A stretch of DNA of 64,000 nucleotides. It comes from Apiosordaria backusii (Eukaryota > Ascomycota > Sordariomycetes > Sordariales > Lasiosphaeriaceae). The stretch covers positions 310,001 through 374,000 of the forward strand of contig JAUKTV010000005.1 of the NCBI GenBank assembly GCA_030549205.1, given 5' to 3'. Under the pieces are notes generated by a model, which worked only from the letters and a program-made list of their open reading frames with translations, had not been told where the DNA came from and ran no database searches. The position numbers were made by a program, and so were the translations under genes. Positions 33,401-45,148 of the stretch are shown piece after piece. Numbering within the stretch: the first letter of the stretch is position 1; each line of letters starts with the position of its first letter.

Positions 33401-35795
33401 GATTTGGTATTATAATATTTCACCTTAAGAAAGGTTATATTTAGCAGCTAGGTAAAGATATTCTAGTTAATTAGGTTAAACTAGTTATATTTTTAAGTTG
33501 TTATTTAATTAAAGAAGAGGTTAATTATAGTCTGTTTAAATTGGAAGTAGCATGCTTAGTTTAAGAAGTAAAGAAGTTATATACTATAATTTATTTAGCA
33601 TACTATTTAGTTATTGTCTTAATAAATTACTTCTTTATTAAAGGGATTTATAAAAAGTTAAATCTAAACACTACATTTATAGATTGAGCTAATAAAAGAT
33701 TAATTAATACATTAGTATATTTAAATTAGTATAATCTTAATATCTTCTATTTATTAAAAAAGAAGAACCTAGTATTAGATACTTTAAATAAATTAGCAGC
33801 TTTATAAGATAAGCTAAAAAAGGAGGAAGGGAAGGTTATTTTAAACAATATTTAATTTATATATTTAGAAGTTAAAATAGAAGACTTATTAAAGAAAAGA
33901 TTTGTCGAAAGGTATTAGTAGGATATAAAGTATAAGGCTATTATTGAAAATCTAGGTAAGTTAAATAAGAAGAATATAGTTAATAAGGTCGCTAATATCC
34001 TTTTATATATTAGGTATCTATTTGCCCTATATAACAATTTACTTTATAATATTTAAGCAGATAGTATAAGATCTTTATATATTTTTTATAATATAATTAA
34101 AGAAGTTTTAAGCTAAGCCTATAATAATAAATATTACTTTAGTTAAAAAAGGATATTGTATAACCTATAAGGTCTTACTATAGTAAATAAAACCTAAAAT
34201 GTTAAGAAATATATACAATACTGTTTAATATATTAACTTAATACTATAGACCGAAAAGTACCTATCGGTAACTATTAACTAATCCGACTTAACGATAATT
34301 TACCGATATAAACTATTACTATCGACTTTATTATTAGAATATTTAAAATATCTTTAATAGGATCCGGATTTAAACTTAAAGGACATTAATCTTTTAATTT
34401 ACTATTAATAGTATTGTATAAAGCTATAAAAAGGTCTCTCCTTATTCCAGTTTATTTAATATATACTATTAAGAAAGTTAATTCAATCTTTATAAGGTCT
34501 TTAATAAAAAGTAATTAGGGAGTGCCTTTTAGAATTATCTTTAATTAAGATTGTAAGTTTATATCTAATATTTAATAAAGTATATAGTATATTTTAAGTA
34601 TAAAACTTCTTATAATTATAGCCTATTACTTATAAAGTAATAGAATAGTTAAATAAAAGAATTAAACTATAGAAATCGCTATTTACTTCTTTTACTTTAA
34701 AAACCTAAATAAATCTTAAGTAAAGGTAGTAAATAAACTTTAATAAAAGCTTAACAATTTATACTTAAATCTTATTAATACCTTACTTTATAACCTTTTA
34801 TATAGATTTAGACCAGCTAGGCCTTTAATTATCTTAACGCCAGTTAAGACTGATCTTATTAATATTCTAATAGTAAAGGACTATATTTAAGGAAATATAT
34901 AATTAGCTATAGACTTTACTACTGCTAATATTAAAAGATAATACAATAAGTACTACCGATTAATTGACTTTAAGGTAAATAATAAAGTATATTTTAAGCT
35001 TTATTATAAATATTACCTTTCTAAATGCCTTTATTGAAAGTAGTTATAATAGAGGTTAGGACCTTTTAAAATTATTAAAAGAATAGGCTGCCTAGTATAT
35101 AAATTAGAGCTTCTTAATATTATAAAAATTCACCCTATAGTATTAATTATATAGTTATTAATTACTTTTAAAGAAGATAACCTATTCGATTATAATAAAC
35201 TACCGTCCGGCCCTATTAAAGAGAGTTAATCCGATGATTCTAATAACGATAGACTATAGTATAAAGTTAAATATATTATTAAATACAATAGAAAATTAAA
35301 TAGCGCTTTTAAGTACTTAATTAAGTAAAAAGAATAAAGCAATTACTTTAATAAATAGAAATTAAGTAAGGAACTCCATTACTTTTAGTAATTGATTTAA
35401 AAATATTAAGATTAATAGAAGAAAGTGCTTATTATTAAATCTAATAGTCTTTATACTAATATATATATAAAAATAATATCTGTTTTAAAAGTGTTTACTA
35501 TTTTACTATAAATGTCTAAATAGTTAATAAGTTTAACTTTATTTACAGTTCTTAATATTTTATAACGTAAGCTTAGTTATCTTTATAAGATTATTATTAA
35601 TAAGAAGGAAGTAAAGGAAAGAGAGGAAGCTATAGTAAAGGATATTAAGAAGAATAAGGAGGATAAAGTAAGTATAAAAGAAGATAAAGAAAAACGTATT
35701 ATTAAAGGAAGAACTTTATAGCTATATAAGACTTAGTAAAGAAAACTAAGGCTATTCCTAATAAGGTCGTTAGAGGTTTTTATTACGCCGGCATT
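30495..35795 (+). pseudogene. Relic of pol (RT, RNase H, integrase, chromodomain) of the RIPped element
   Basis: Plus-strand translation shows Ty3/Gypsy pol in order despite many stops. An RT core lies at about 32570-33170 (VIDLYTLNRISILNNYPFPL; the YxDD region appears as AFINNIIVFFN). RNase H lies at about 33340-33830 (ANKRLINTLVYLN, NLVLDTLNKLAAL). Integrase and tail lie at about 34020-35100, and chromodomain-like residues at about 35260-35400. A Lys/Glu-rich stretch (KKEVKEREEAIVKDIKKN) precedes the 3' LTR. Nearly all lesions are TAA/TAG codons of the kind made by C-to-T change. Confidence 0.8.
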
Positions 35796-36043
35796 TAATA
35801 CTTAAAAAGTAAGTCTATAAATAAGATAAGGTTAATAGATTAAATAAGGAGCTTTAATTAATTGTAAAGCTCTACCTTTATTAACTTGCAAGCTTAAGCT
35901 AAGGGGCTTTTACTTACCCCGCTTGCCCTACCTTTGATATAGGTCCTATACCTGCTTAAGTAGGAAGCTTGTAAGCTACAAAGGTCTTCTGAATTCATTA
36001 CCTTTTACCATACTTTTTAGTACCACTCTAACGTTAAGTATTA
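35796..36043 (+). repeat. 3' LTR of the RIPped element
   Basis: It aligns end to end with 19977-20224 at equal length (248 bp) and is followed by ATAGG. Differences are mostly G/A and C/T. Confidence 0.88.
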
Positions 36044-36048
36044 ATAGG

Positions 36049-39000
36049 ATTACTGTAAGTTATATTTAATATCTATTTACTACTTAACTAACATTTCCTT
36101 TATAAATATCAATCTATAAGGTAATTAAGATTTACTATTAAGCTTATATTTTCTATTAATATACTTATAAATAAGTTACAGAACTTATTAAAGCTATATA
36201 TAAATACTTTAAATCTAAATAGTATTAAAAGAATATCGTCTATTATATAGAATATCGGTCTCTTTATATATACCTATATTAAAACCACTTTAATATCCTA
36301 CATTATACTATTACTTAATTTACTTAAAAGATTTACCTTTATAACGTTATATAATACTATAACTATAAATAGAAAAATAAAGGTAGTTAGACTATATTAA
36401 AACTAAATTATATTTAGTCTATTAATAAATATTATAAGTTAAAATATTAGGATATCGAGATCTACATTAGTATTAATACTTATAGCCAGTTTATTATTTA
36501 GTTTTATATTAAAATTTCAATAAAAATGGTATATAATATTTACTTAATTTATAAAGGTTATTATAGAATGTAAGTATTTACCGATAGCTATATATTTAGA
36601 CTATAATATAGAGATTATATTAATATATAGTAGGATATATTTACTATTAAAAGCGGCTATAAAGTATCCTAAGTAATAAAGGCTTTACTGTACTGGAGAC
36701 TTCCTTATAGTAGTAGATTTAAGGATATAAAGGCTAAATAGTAAAGGCAATAACAGTAATAAATAGGGTAATAATAGTAATAGGGATTGGAATTAAGATT
36801 GTTATAATAGTAATAATAAAGATAAGGATAGGGATAAAGGTAGTAATAAAATTAATAAAGAGAATAATAAGGATAACGAAGGTAATAAAGACCTTTTAAT
36901 TAAGGACTGCTATATCTTTAATATAGATATAAAGAATGTAAAGATTAAATATTAGTAAAATAACCTTTATTAAGGCCGTTTAATGTTTTAATATATAAGT
37001 TAACTTAGATTTTTATAATACTACTGATTACTAATAGTTATTAAAGATACTTTTTATTTTTAGAAAGTAAGAACTATTAGTAAAAAAGGAAGATAACTTA
37101 CTGTATTATTTTTCTATATATATATTTTCTATATATTAAATAAAAGTTTGAGGATTTTATAAGTTTATAGAATATTTATAAGATTTATAAATAGAAGAAC
37201 CGGTCCTATATTATACTAAGCAAGCTATATACTTTATATTACTTTAATAAAAAGAAGGATAACTTTAATATCCTAGTATTAAAGAATAAACTAAATGTAC
37301 TTTAAGAAATGGCTATTTAAAATAACGTTAACCTTAATAAGTACCTTTCTATTAATACTATTATAGTATATAACCGTTTAATAGTAAAGATTAGAGGTAT
37401 ATTTAAAAAGGTCCTAATTTTAAAGAATCTATATATTACCTAGTATCTAGATTTAATATAAAAGTTAAATAAGTATATTAGGTTAGGAAAGGAACTAAAG
37501 GTTTCCCTTATACTTTATAATATAGGTAGTATATAGTATATATACTAGATATTTAGCAGACTAAGTATAGACCTTACTACTATTAAGGAGGTATAAAAAG
37601 ATAGAGAATATAAAGACCTAGCTTTTATATAGTATAGTAAATGTAACTTTATTACTTTTATATATATATAATAGTTTAAATCAATTACTAGGTTGTATTT
37701 AAATATAAAGAAATTAATCCTATATATTATATCTGCCATTCCTAATAACTATCTATTTTAAGTAAAAAGAAATATATATTTTAACTCTTCTATATACTAT
37801 ATTAATATCGCCATTTCCAATAGCTAGTAAGATTAAACAGTATATTATTAAAAAGGTTTTCTTAATAAGTAAACTTTATATAATCTCCAACTAAAAGACT
37901 ATTAATTAAGAAGGTTATTTACTATTATATATTTAATTAATTTAAAAGGTTTAAAGGTAAAATAAATAAATAGATATATATTTATACTTTAAGTAATTAA
38001 TATAAAACCGGTACTATTAATCTATCTTTATAATATCCTTATTATTAAAAGGAAGTTTAAGCGTTATTTTTTAACTAGGCTCCTAATTATAGAAGACTTG
38101 GTTTTCCTTTACAATTACAATCTTATTATTACCACTTTTAACCGTTAGGTTTAACTTTCTTTTAAAAGAAGAACCGCAGTCTTCCTTTAAAACCCTAATA
38201 CTTACTTTACTTTTTATAAAAGTAATAAAAACAGTAAGTTCTTATTTAAAAAGCTTACATTCAATACCCTCTTTCTTTATACCTTCGTTCTTTATATAAA
38301 GAATACTATACTTATAAATATAACCCTTACTATTAAACTTCTCTTTTTTATATACTTATCCTTTAATTAAGGTAGTATTATATTAAAACTTCCATACTTT
38401 ATTAATAAAAGACTAGCCTATATCTATATTACTAGCAGGTTTAAAGTTATTACTGTTTTTCTAAATACAGACCTTACATTTAGTCTATTTCTATAGTTTA
38501 AATATTAAAAGGTTAACTTTAATTTTAAATAAAGCCAATATATAGTTAACCTTTATAATATTAAAGAAGAGCAATTTAACAATCTCTTTAATATTAAAAC
38601 AATGATCTATAAGTACTGGCTTAAGTAAAATAAGCATCCTATTATTTTAAATACTATAGATAATTTCCTATTCTAAACTAAAGTATATAAAGAAGGTTAG
38701 ACAATACTTTATAAAGATATACCGTACGAACTTATTTATACTTACTTAAATATTAAATAAGGAAATATACTTTACAGTATATTTATTAGTAAACTTAATT
38801 AGCTTATATTTCTTAATAGTTTTACTAAGTAAAATCCTATTAATAAGGTAATAATTACCTTTATAAAACTATAAATCGATTTATAAAGTCCTCTTAATAT
38901 AGTTATCATTATAAGCTTAATATATATTATTACTATAAATAGTAAAGCCTTATTTATTACTATCTATAAAAGATACTTTAATATTTACCTTTTTAATAGT

Positions 39001-39630
39001 ATTAGTAGTATTAAATAGAACAATTAAACCCCTTAAAATAATAAATTCTTATTTAATAGCCTTTTTTTTATACCGATATAATCGTTAAATAGAAATTAAA
39101 AGCATAGTTAATACCGGTTATAGTTAAGACTTTTGCATTTTAAGGAAAGATATTAGAGGTATTTAGAACGTTTAGGAAAAATAGAGAAATCGATAATTAG
39201 AATATTATTAGTATTAAGTAAAGGGCTAGAACAGTATATAAAGGTAAGTTATATTATAGCATTATATAGTACTATTCTATAATAAGGATAGGACTTTTAA
39301 TTTAAGTTATCCTTATTAAAATTAATATAACTTATTGTAAAAACTTTAGTATAGAACTTAAGGCTAATCGAAAATGCTATCTTTAATATAAAGCTAATGT
39401 TAAAAATAAAGGGTAATTATATAATATAATAAATATATTTAATACTAATATAACGATAATAATAACTGTAAAAGTACAGTATATAATATCTTAATAAAAT
39501 TAGTGTTTTAAAATGTAAGCTAAAAAACTAAGTATAAAAACTTTTCAAATAAGGTATTAAGGTACTATAGCTATAGTGGCTAGTACTATAAGGGGGTAAT
39601 GTAATATACTATCTTATTATCTAAACATGA
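36049..39630 (+). mobile_element. RIP-degraded transposable element relic, right part
   Basis: This is a strongly AT-rich continuation of the sequence ending at 19971. The frame crossing the reconstructed empty site carries on here with TAA in place of expected CAA. Long protein-like frames without a named domain occur at 37300-39100. A purine run followed by TAATGT at about 39594-39604 could mark the inner edge of a lost LTR, but I cannot identify a matching partner. Confidence 0.55.
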
Positions 39631-41780
39631 TTCTATATGCTATAGATGGTATAGGTATAAAACCTGTATTGGGTTTAGGGTGTAGGTTAGGTGTACTCTG
39701 TAGTAAAAAATTGCAAAATCATAACGTACAGTATGTATTTGGCACTTTTATACCTCCGTACCACCGTACCTACCGGGCCGCAGCTATGTTCTGTTTGTCT
39801 TGTCGTCGTCACCGTTTCCAACTGATGACTCTTAAAACCCTACACAATCGGCACATTATTACCATTCAAACAGCAAAGCCTCACCCCCATATCATGCCGC
39901 TGTTATCTGCGCCTTCAAAAGTGCTGGAAACCCCAACCGTAGGGCGGCCGTTAGAAGGGACCTGCCTACCTGTTTACGCCCAGCAAATCAATGCAAGGCG
40001 GCGGTGCACTGATGCAACCTGGCCTCCGCCGTTGGGCCTCTCTTGCAAAGTCACCTTCACTGGTCCGGGGAAGGTCGCGTTACGCGGGAAGCCGAAAGCA
40101 GGCCCAAGACCAGACCACTGGTCTTGTTGGAGAAGGGATGAAGGTCAGGATTTGCTTGGTTGCGAGTCGATCATAGAGACGGGATCAAGCTTTTTGAGAA
40201 CGTAGCTGAGACAAAACACCACTTTTCACTGACGTACATGTACCTATCTGGGGCCTTGAAGAGCTCTCTCCTGAACCTTCACCACCTGGGCACCTCACAT
40301 CGACGGTTTTGTGAATCATGCCATCAGCTCTTAGCCCTGCCGTTTATACCTACCCCGCGGTTATCATAGGTCATAAGACGATCTAGGTGGTGGTGTTGTA
40401 TCGGGTAAACCTGACCTTCAAATTTTGTAAGCCATAGTTTTCGTGAACAAAACGGCTACCCACACCATCGGAACGCTTCATGAAACATTGGGCAACCAGC
40501 GCACAACATCAGGTTTGCGATCATTGCCTTCCCCATGATCATCATCACAGCCTCCAAGAAGCGGGGTATTGCGTCAGCGTCAGTCAGTCAGCCATCTTTC
40601 ACCCATTTGCCCTACATACGTACTGCGTTGTGTAAGTAAATGGCCCGAATAGCCTCATGCAACTGCCCCCGCCATGTCTCGCTTTCCCACCATCTCCCAC
40701 CACCTCCACCATTCTAACCACCCCCGCCGCTCTCACCGTAAGATATCACCGGTTGGTGGAAGCTTTTCCTGCCTCTCCGTACCTGCCGTAGAGACCGCAC
40801 CCACCGGCAAGCTACCGTAAACCTACCGCTCACCAACAAACGGCGGATATGATCAAACTACCTCAACCGTAAAAAGCGAAATGATACTCCCCATATAACA
40901 TCTTGTGTATCCATGGTTCACCTCCCTCCTCACAAGTTTCCACCCCTTTCCGAGAGACATATTATCTCAAAGCGGCTCGGCTGTCCGCATCATCCACAAG
41001 GATGTTGAAGATCTCAAACACCCACCACGGGAACAAACCCACGGGCAATCATAAGCGGGACGGAGATCATATCAGATGGCGAAATGAGCAGATATGATCT
41101 TCTACCTTGCCAGAACCAGGTTTTCTGACCGGTGATGCTTGAGTGATAAACGGGATGGTGGGTGAGAAAGATCTGGGCAGCTCCAAGCGAGATGGCTTCA
41201 GTGTTTCAGGTATCCCGCAATGCCCGCAGTAGATTGATAACGACGGGTAACCGCTACCGATGACATGTGGGCGGGATGATCCCATTCCCCACGGTGCTCG
41301 AACATCCTCATACAACTGCGCCTGTATTGAACTCATTATAATTATTCTCATCATGTATACCCCGTACATTTCAAAGTCCATAATGGCTTCTCCACCATAC
41401 TCCCTACTGTCTACTAGCGTAATCGATCAAAATAACTGTGCAAAACTCAAAACTCCCAAAACTACTTTCAAACAGTACTCTATCCCATAATTTCCAACAT
41501 CTCCCGTCTCAACGCACCATGGTGTGCGCGCATCCCCATAGTAGCGTCCGAGAACCTGTGCTCTTCTTCTCCCAAACAATCATACCCCATAGTCATAGCC
41601 CAAAACATAGTTCCTACTCTCTCATGCAAACATCGTGCATTTCCTCGTTGCCGTCCGTCTTATTCCCATCGACACAAACTAGAACCGTGATAACCGGTAG
41701 GTCACTGCGCCTAAGTGATACACCTAGCCCTTCATATAACCCCATCTCAAACCCAGCTTGCATATTGTCGAAGGTCAAAG
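39631..41780. other. Normal-GC non-coding region beside the repeat block
   Basis: GC content returns to normal from about 39640. Short open frames exist on both strands, but none has a recognisable domain or typical gene structure. The right end should hold the 3' UTR of the minus-strand gene. A small unrecognised gene is possible. Confidence 0.4.
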
Positions 41781-44384
41781 TTAGAGAATAGACAGCTCAT
41801 CGTCACTATCGTCAGCTGCACTATCCCCCGCACCCAAAGAAAACCTCGACGGTCTCGCTGGTCGGAACCTAGCTGGCTTGTTCTTGCTGAGCCAGGTACT
41901 CCTTGTCGGTGCCTTCTGCTCTGGGCTGCTGTCATCGATGTCCATGGTCAACTCGTCGCCACCTCGAGTGATGGGTCTTGATAGCCGCCTTGGACGAGCG
42001 GAGAGGAGACCTTTACGGATGGCGCCGTTTGACTTTGGGGGCGAAGGCGGTTGGTCAAAGTCGTTTTCATCGTAGAGGTTCTCCTTGTTGTCGTCCTCGT
42101 GATAATCGGACTGTTCCTCCTGTCCCGATTCTAGTGGTATGTAAGGAGATGGTTCAGTGTTGGGAGAGGAGGCGTCTTCGTCCTCTGAAGCCGATGCGGA
42201 ATCAGGTGTTGTATCTTGAGTAATGCTGTCCTCTTCTTCCGGAAAGGAGCCCAGCTCTTCAGGTTCGGAATCATGGTCGCTAAGCTCTCCCCTGGCTTCG
42301 TCCTCGTCGCTGGTTTTGTCCTCATCGTGGTCCTCTTCCTGGCTCTCCTCTTCAAAGTCACTCATGCGTAGAGTTTTTGATCGTGATTCTTGCGCCGCTT
42401 CTCTTGAGCGGCGAGCCGCAGATTGCTTCTCTCGTACCGTCCCCGGGGTCGCAGCAACCCACTCGCTGATGACCTCGTCCCATTTGATACCGGAAAAGCT
42501 GGCCTTCTTGCCGCCCTTTGGGTCCGGTGTAGCAGAGGCTGCCGTCTTGTCTCGCAGGCTCTCCGCAAACGCGTGGTCTCGCATATTGCCAGTGCTTTCT
42601 GCCACGCGAAAGGCAGCATCAACTTGCATGTTGCTCAGTGCGCCCTTGGGTAAATCGAGCGTCTCTAGCTTATCGCAGAGCTGCAAAAGGTATACGTACG
42701 AGTCTACCCGCGATCCGCGAGCGCAGTAGTGCACGATCGAGGCCACCAGGGCGATTGTGGCATCATACTGAAGCATCAAGCTGGCGTTCCCCTTGCAGTT
42801 CAGCACGCCTCTCCATGATGACTCGATGACTGCTGAGGATGTGCTTGTGTCTAGACACAGGAATGAGCAGAGAGCGAAGAGGTAGGTGCCGAGCTTGCGG
42901 CCTTCCTTTTTTCGATTTTTGAGCTGTTTTGTGCAATTGTCCACCACATATCGCACCCTTTGCCGGATGGTTGATGTTCTGTCTGCTAATGACGAAGCAG
43001 CGACCCCTTGATCCTTCCCTTCCTGGCTGAGCAAAACGACAGCCCCGAGTGCTCCAACAGCATCGATGAGTTGATTTTGTGGCTTTCCCCGAATGCGGGT
43101 TTGAGCGACGCCCCGTGGTCGGGTTGGTGAAGCATGGTCGCAGAGCAGCGTTAGAGTGGTCGTAGCCAGCTCAACCACACCATCACAAGGTTTCATCTGC
43201 GCGATCCGGGGGATGGTTGAATGCCATAGGCTTCTGAAGCCTTCGGTCAAAATCCACTCAGATGGTAGAGATCCGTCGGAAAGCAATGCTGCCAGTTTGT
43301 CCGGCATGAGATCAGATCTGCTCAGATGACCCAGCCTCTTGATTACTCGTATGGGCCGCAATGCTGAACAAGAACTAAAGTCGTTGTCCCGCGAAACAGG
43401 TCTCGGGTATTGGCGAAAAATGTATGTATCGATGAGAGGCATGAACTCATTGTTCGGTAGGTATTCGTGGCATAATTGTATCAACAAGACGATGACTTCG
43501 TCGTCAAACAGTCCTTCCTTGGCGGCCTCTTGGACAATCTGGATGCTGTGAGCTCGAACAACCAGACAAAGATTCTTCCAACCTTCAGCAGGCCCTAGGG
43601 TTTCCAACTCGTCGTAGATTTCGAACGAGACCCCGCAGTCTTGCGGTTCTGGCTGCGAGTCCTGGTCCTTCTCAGTCTCCTTCTTTTCCCAGCTGATGTA
43701 GTCTGGTATTTTCCGGAGACACATCGCAAGCAAAGATTTGGGGGCGGCGATGTTCTTAATGTGATTTGGATTGGTTTTTTTCAGCAAGGAATCCAGGGCT
43801 TTGATGACATGGTCGTAGAGTGCAAGTCTCTCGGCATCAATGGTCGAACGGAGGCGTACTAGCTCATGTTCAAAGACGCATCTCTTCAAACAATCTGAAT
43901 GGCCGCACACAGTTCGTTCGATCCTGCTCTCTTGAGCAACCGGAGAGGATTGCTCATGGTTTCTTATACGGCGTAGATATGGCGTTGGCAAAACTGCATC
44001 CTGGGAAGGCCTGGTTCCTGGCAGGTTTCGTTGCCTCACTGTGCTACTCCTCGGGGGCGTAGTTGTCGCTGATGACGAATCCTCGGCCGATGATCTTTGC
44101 GATAGCTTTCGTGAGTATTTGCGAGTAATTTTCTTCTTGGCTGAGTACTCTTCGTCAGACTCGGGGTATCCTCTGTCTCTCTTGCCAAGAACCACGCTCT
44201 TCCGAGGCCGACCCCGTGTTGGTTGGCTCTGGTGGGACTGTGTTGATTCTGAATTACGATTGAGCGCAGCCTTGCGTTCCCTGGTTTTTCTGAGAGCGGC
44301 GATATGGGCAAGGAGAGGACGGAGCAAACGGTGGCATTGTTTGGCTGTCCATGGCCCTTGCACCATTGGCCGGGACGCCTTCAT
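41781..44384 (-). CDS. Uncharacterised 867-aa protein with basic N-terminal region and acidic Ser-rich tail
   Basis: This is a single exon. The first ATG in frame is at 44384 (MKASRPMVQGPWTAKQCHRLL). The N-terminal third is basic and Ser/Thr-rich, with several nuclear-localisation-like clusters (AKKKITRKYSRK, RGRPRKS). The middle (about residues 150-600) is a helical region with alternating hydrophobic repeats, possibly an armadillo/HEAT-like fold, plus CGHSDCLKRCVFEHE, which has four ligand-like Cys/His residues. The last third is very acidic (EESQEEDHDEDKTSDEDEA) with short basic motifs before the end (RGGDELTMDIDD). I do not recognise the family. Composition suggests a nuclear or chromatin role. 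It shares a 764-bp divergent promoter region with clu1. Confidence 0.85.
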   Translation of the reverse strand: MKASRPMVQGPWTAKQCHRLLRPLLAHIAALRKTRERKAALNRNSESTQSHQSQPTRGRPRKSVVLGKRDRGYPESDEEYSAKKKITRKYSRKLSQRSSAEDSSSATTTPPRSSTVRQRNLPGTRPSQDAVLPTPYLRRIRNHEQSSPVAQESRIERTVCGHSDCLKRCVFEHELVRLRSTIDAERLALYDHVIKALDSLLKKTNPNHIKNIAAPKSLLAMCLRKIPDYISWEKKETEKDQDSQPEPQDCGVSFEIYDELETLGPAEGWKNLCLVVRAHSIQIVQEAAKEGLFDDEVIVLLIQLCHEYLPNNEFMPLIDTYIFRQYPRPVSRDNDFSSCSALRPIRVIKRLGHLSRSDLMPDKLAALLSDGSLPSEWILTEGFRSLWHSTIPRIAQMKPCDGVVELATTTLTLLCDHASPTRPRGVAQTRIRGKPQNQLIDAVGALGAVVLLSQEGKDQGVAASSLADRTSTIRQRVRYVVDNCTKQLKNRKKEGRKLGTYLFALCSFLCLDTSTSSAVIESSWRGVLNCKGNASLMLQYDATIALVASIVHYCARGSRVDSYVYLLQLCDKLETLDLPKGALSNMQVDAAFRVAESTGNMRDHAFAESLRDKTAASATPDPKGGKKASFSGIKWDEVISEWVAATPGTVREKQSAARRSREAAQESRSKTLRMSDFEEESQEEDHDEDKTSDEDEARGELSDHDSEPEELGSFPEEEDSITQDTTPDSASASEDEDASSPNTEPSPYIPLESGQEEQSDYHEDDNKENLYDENDFDQPPSPPKSNGAIRKGLLSARPRRLSRPITRGGDELTMDIDDSSPEQKAPTRSTWLSKNKPARFRPARPSRFSLGAGDSAADDSDDELSIL

Positions 44385-45148
44385 CGGGAACCGTGATGCG
44401 TTTGTAAGACTTGGGCTCCAAAATATATAGCGTAGTCGCGTACTGTAATTATTATGTTGACATGTCTTGAATGGCACGTGTAAGTCGAGTGAGATGCTGT
44501 GGTGAGGCTATGAAGTGGATGTTTTCATTCGTCGTCTGGGGTTGGCATGTTTACATCATCCCCGGATCCAGCCTAGCGCGAAGTCATCAGCGGAGCCCGA
44601 GATTCTGGAAAGTCGCCAACCCCGCCAAGATTTTCACATTGCCAAATCCCGACTCGTGCCGAGAGGCCTGTGTGTGGGGTACTTGGGTACTTGACTCAGT
44701 GGTGAGCCGGCATGGATGTTTCCGCCCGTTTGGCCGGCCTGAAATCTGCATCATAGCGGTTGCCGGGAAAAAAAAAAAAAAAGTTGAGAATTCAGACGCA
44801 AAAAAAATAGAAAGACCCCTCCATGCTCTGAGCAAGCGAAAGAAAACAGTCGTTCTGTCCGCCTATTGACTGTCATTCCCTTTCACCCAGCATCCTTTCA
44901 GCGAGCTGGACGTACTGTATATTCTTCTTTCTCAAGTTTTCTTGATTCGGCTCGACGCTCGACGCATACAGTTTTTTTCGCCCACTTTTTTTGCTTCGAT
45001 AGCAAATCTCGAAATATCGACACCGGTCGGAGGTTGCACCCACGCCAACCCCCACCACGCATCTATAGAACTTCTACAACCGCCTTGTCTTTGCTCCGCG
45101 TAGCATCCTTGCGATATCGGTACCTTAGAAAAAGAAAATCAAGTCAAC
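44385..45148. promoter_or_regulatory. Divergent promoter region between the 867-aa gene and clu1
   Basis: This is 764 bases separating two start codons on opposite strands. It contains an A15 run (44769-44783), an A7 run, and a CT-rich segment (about 44920-45000) close to the clu1 start. Both promoters should lie here; no individual element can be named with confidence. Confidence 0.55.

Larger units (their letters stand above)
19977..36043 (+). mobile_element. RIP-inactivated Ty3/Gypsy chromovirus with 248-bp LTRs, interrupted by a younger element
   Basis: Two diverged 248-bp direct repeats (19977-20224 and 35796-36043) bound the element. A 5-bp target duplication, ATAGG, lies at 19972-19976 and 36044-36048. 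Without the 7295-bp insertion and its 5-bp duplication the element is about 8.8 kb. Plus-strand translation shows gag-like sequence, then protease, RT, RNase H, integrase and a chromodomain-like tail in Ty3/Gypsy order, riddled with stop codons from C-to-T change. One terminus now reads TA where TG would be expected, again fitting RIP. No functional protein is possible. Confidence 0.85.

Noticed and set aside
16815..39630. Centromere as the explanation for the AT-rich block
   Set aside because: A nest of RIPped retroelements explains the composition. Centromeres in these fungi look similar but are much larger, and nothing here shows CenH3 occupancy.
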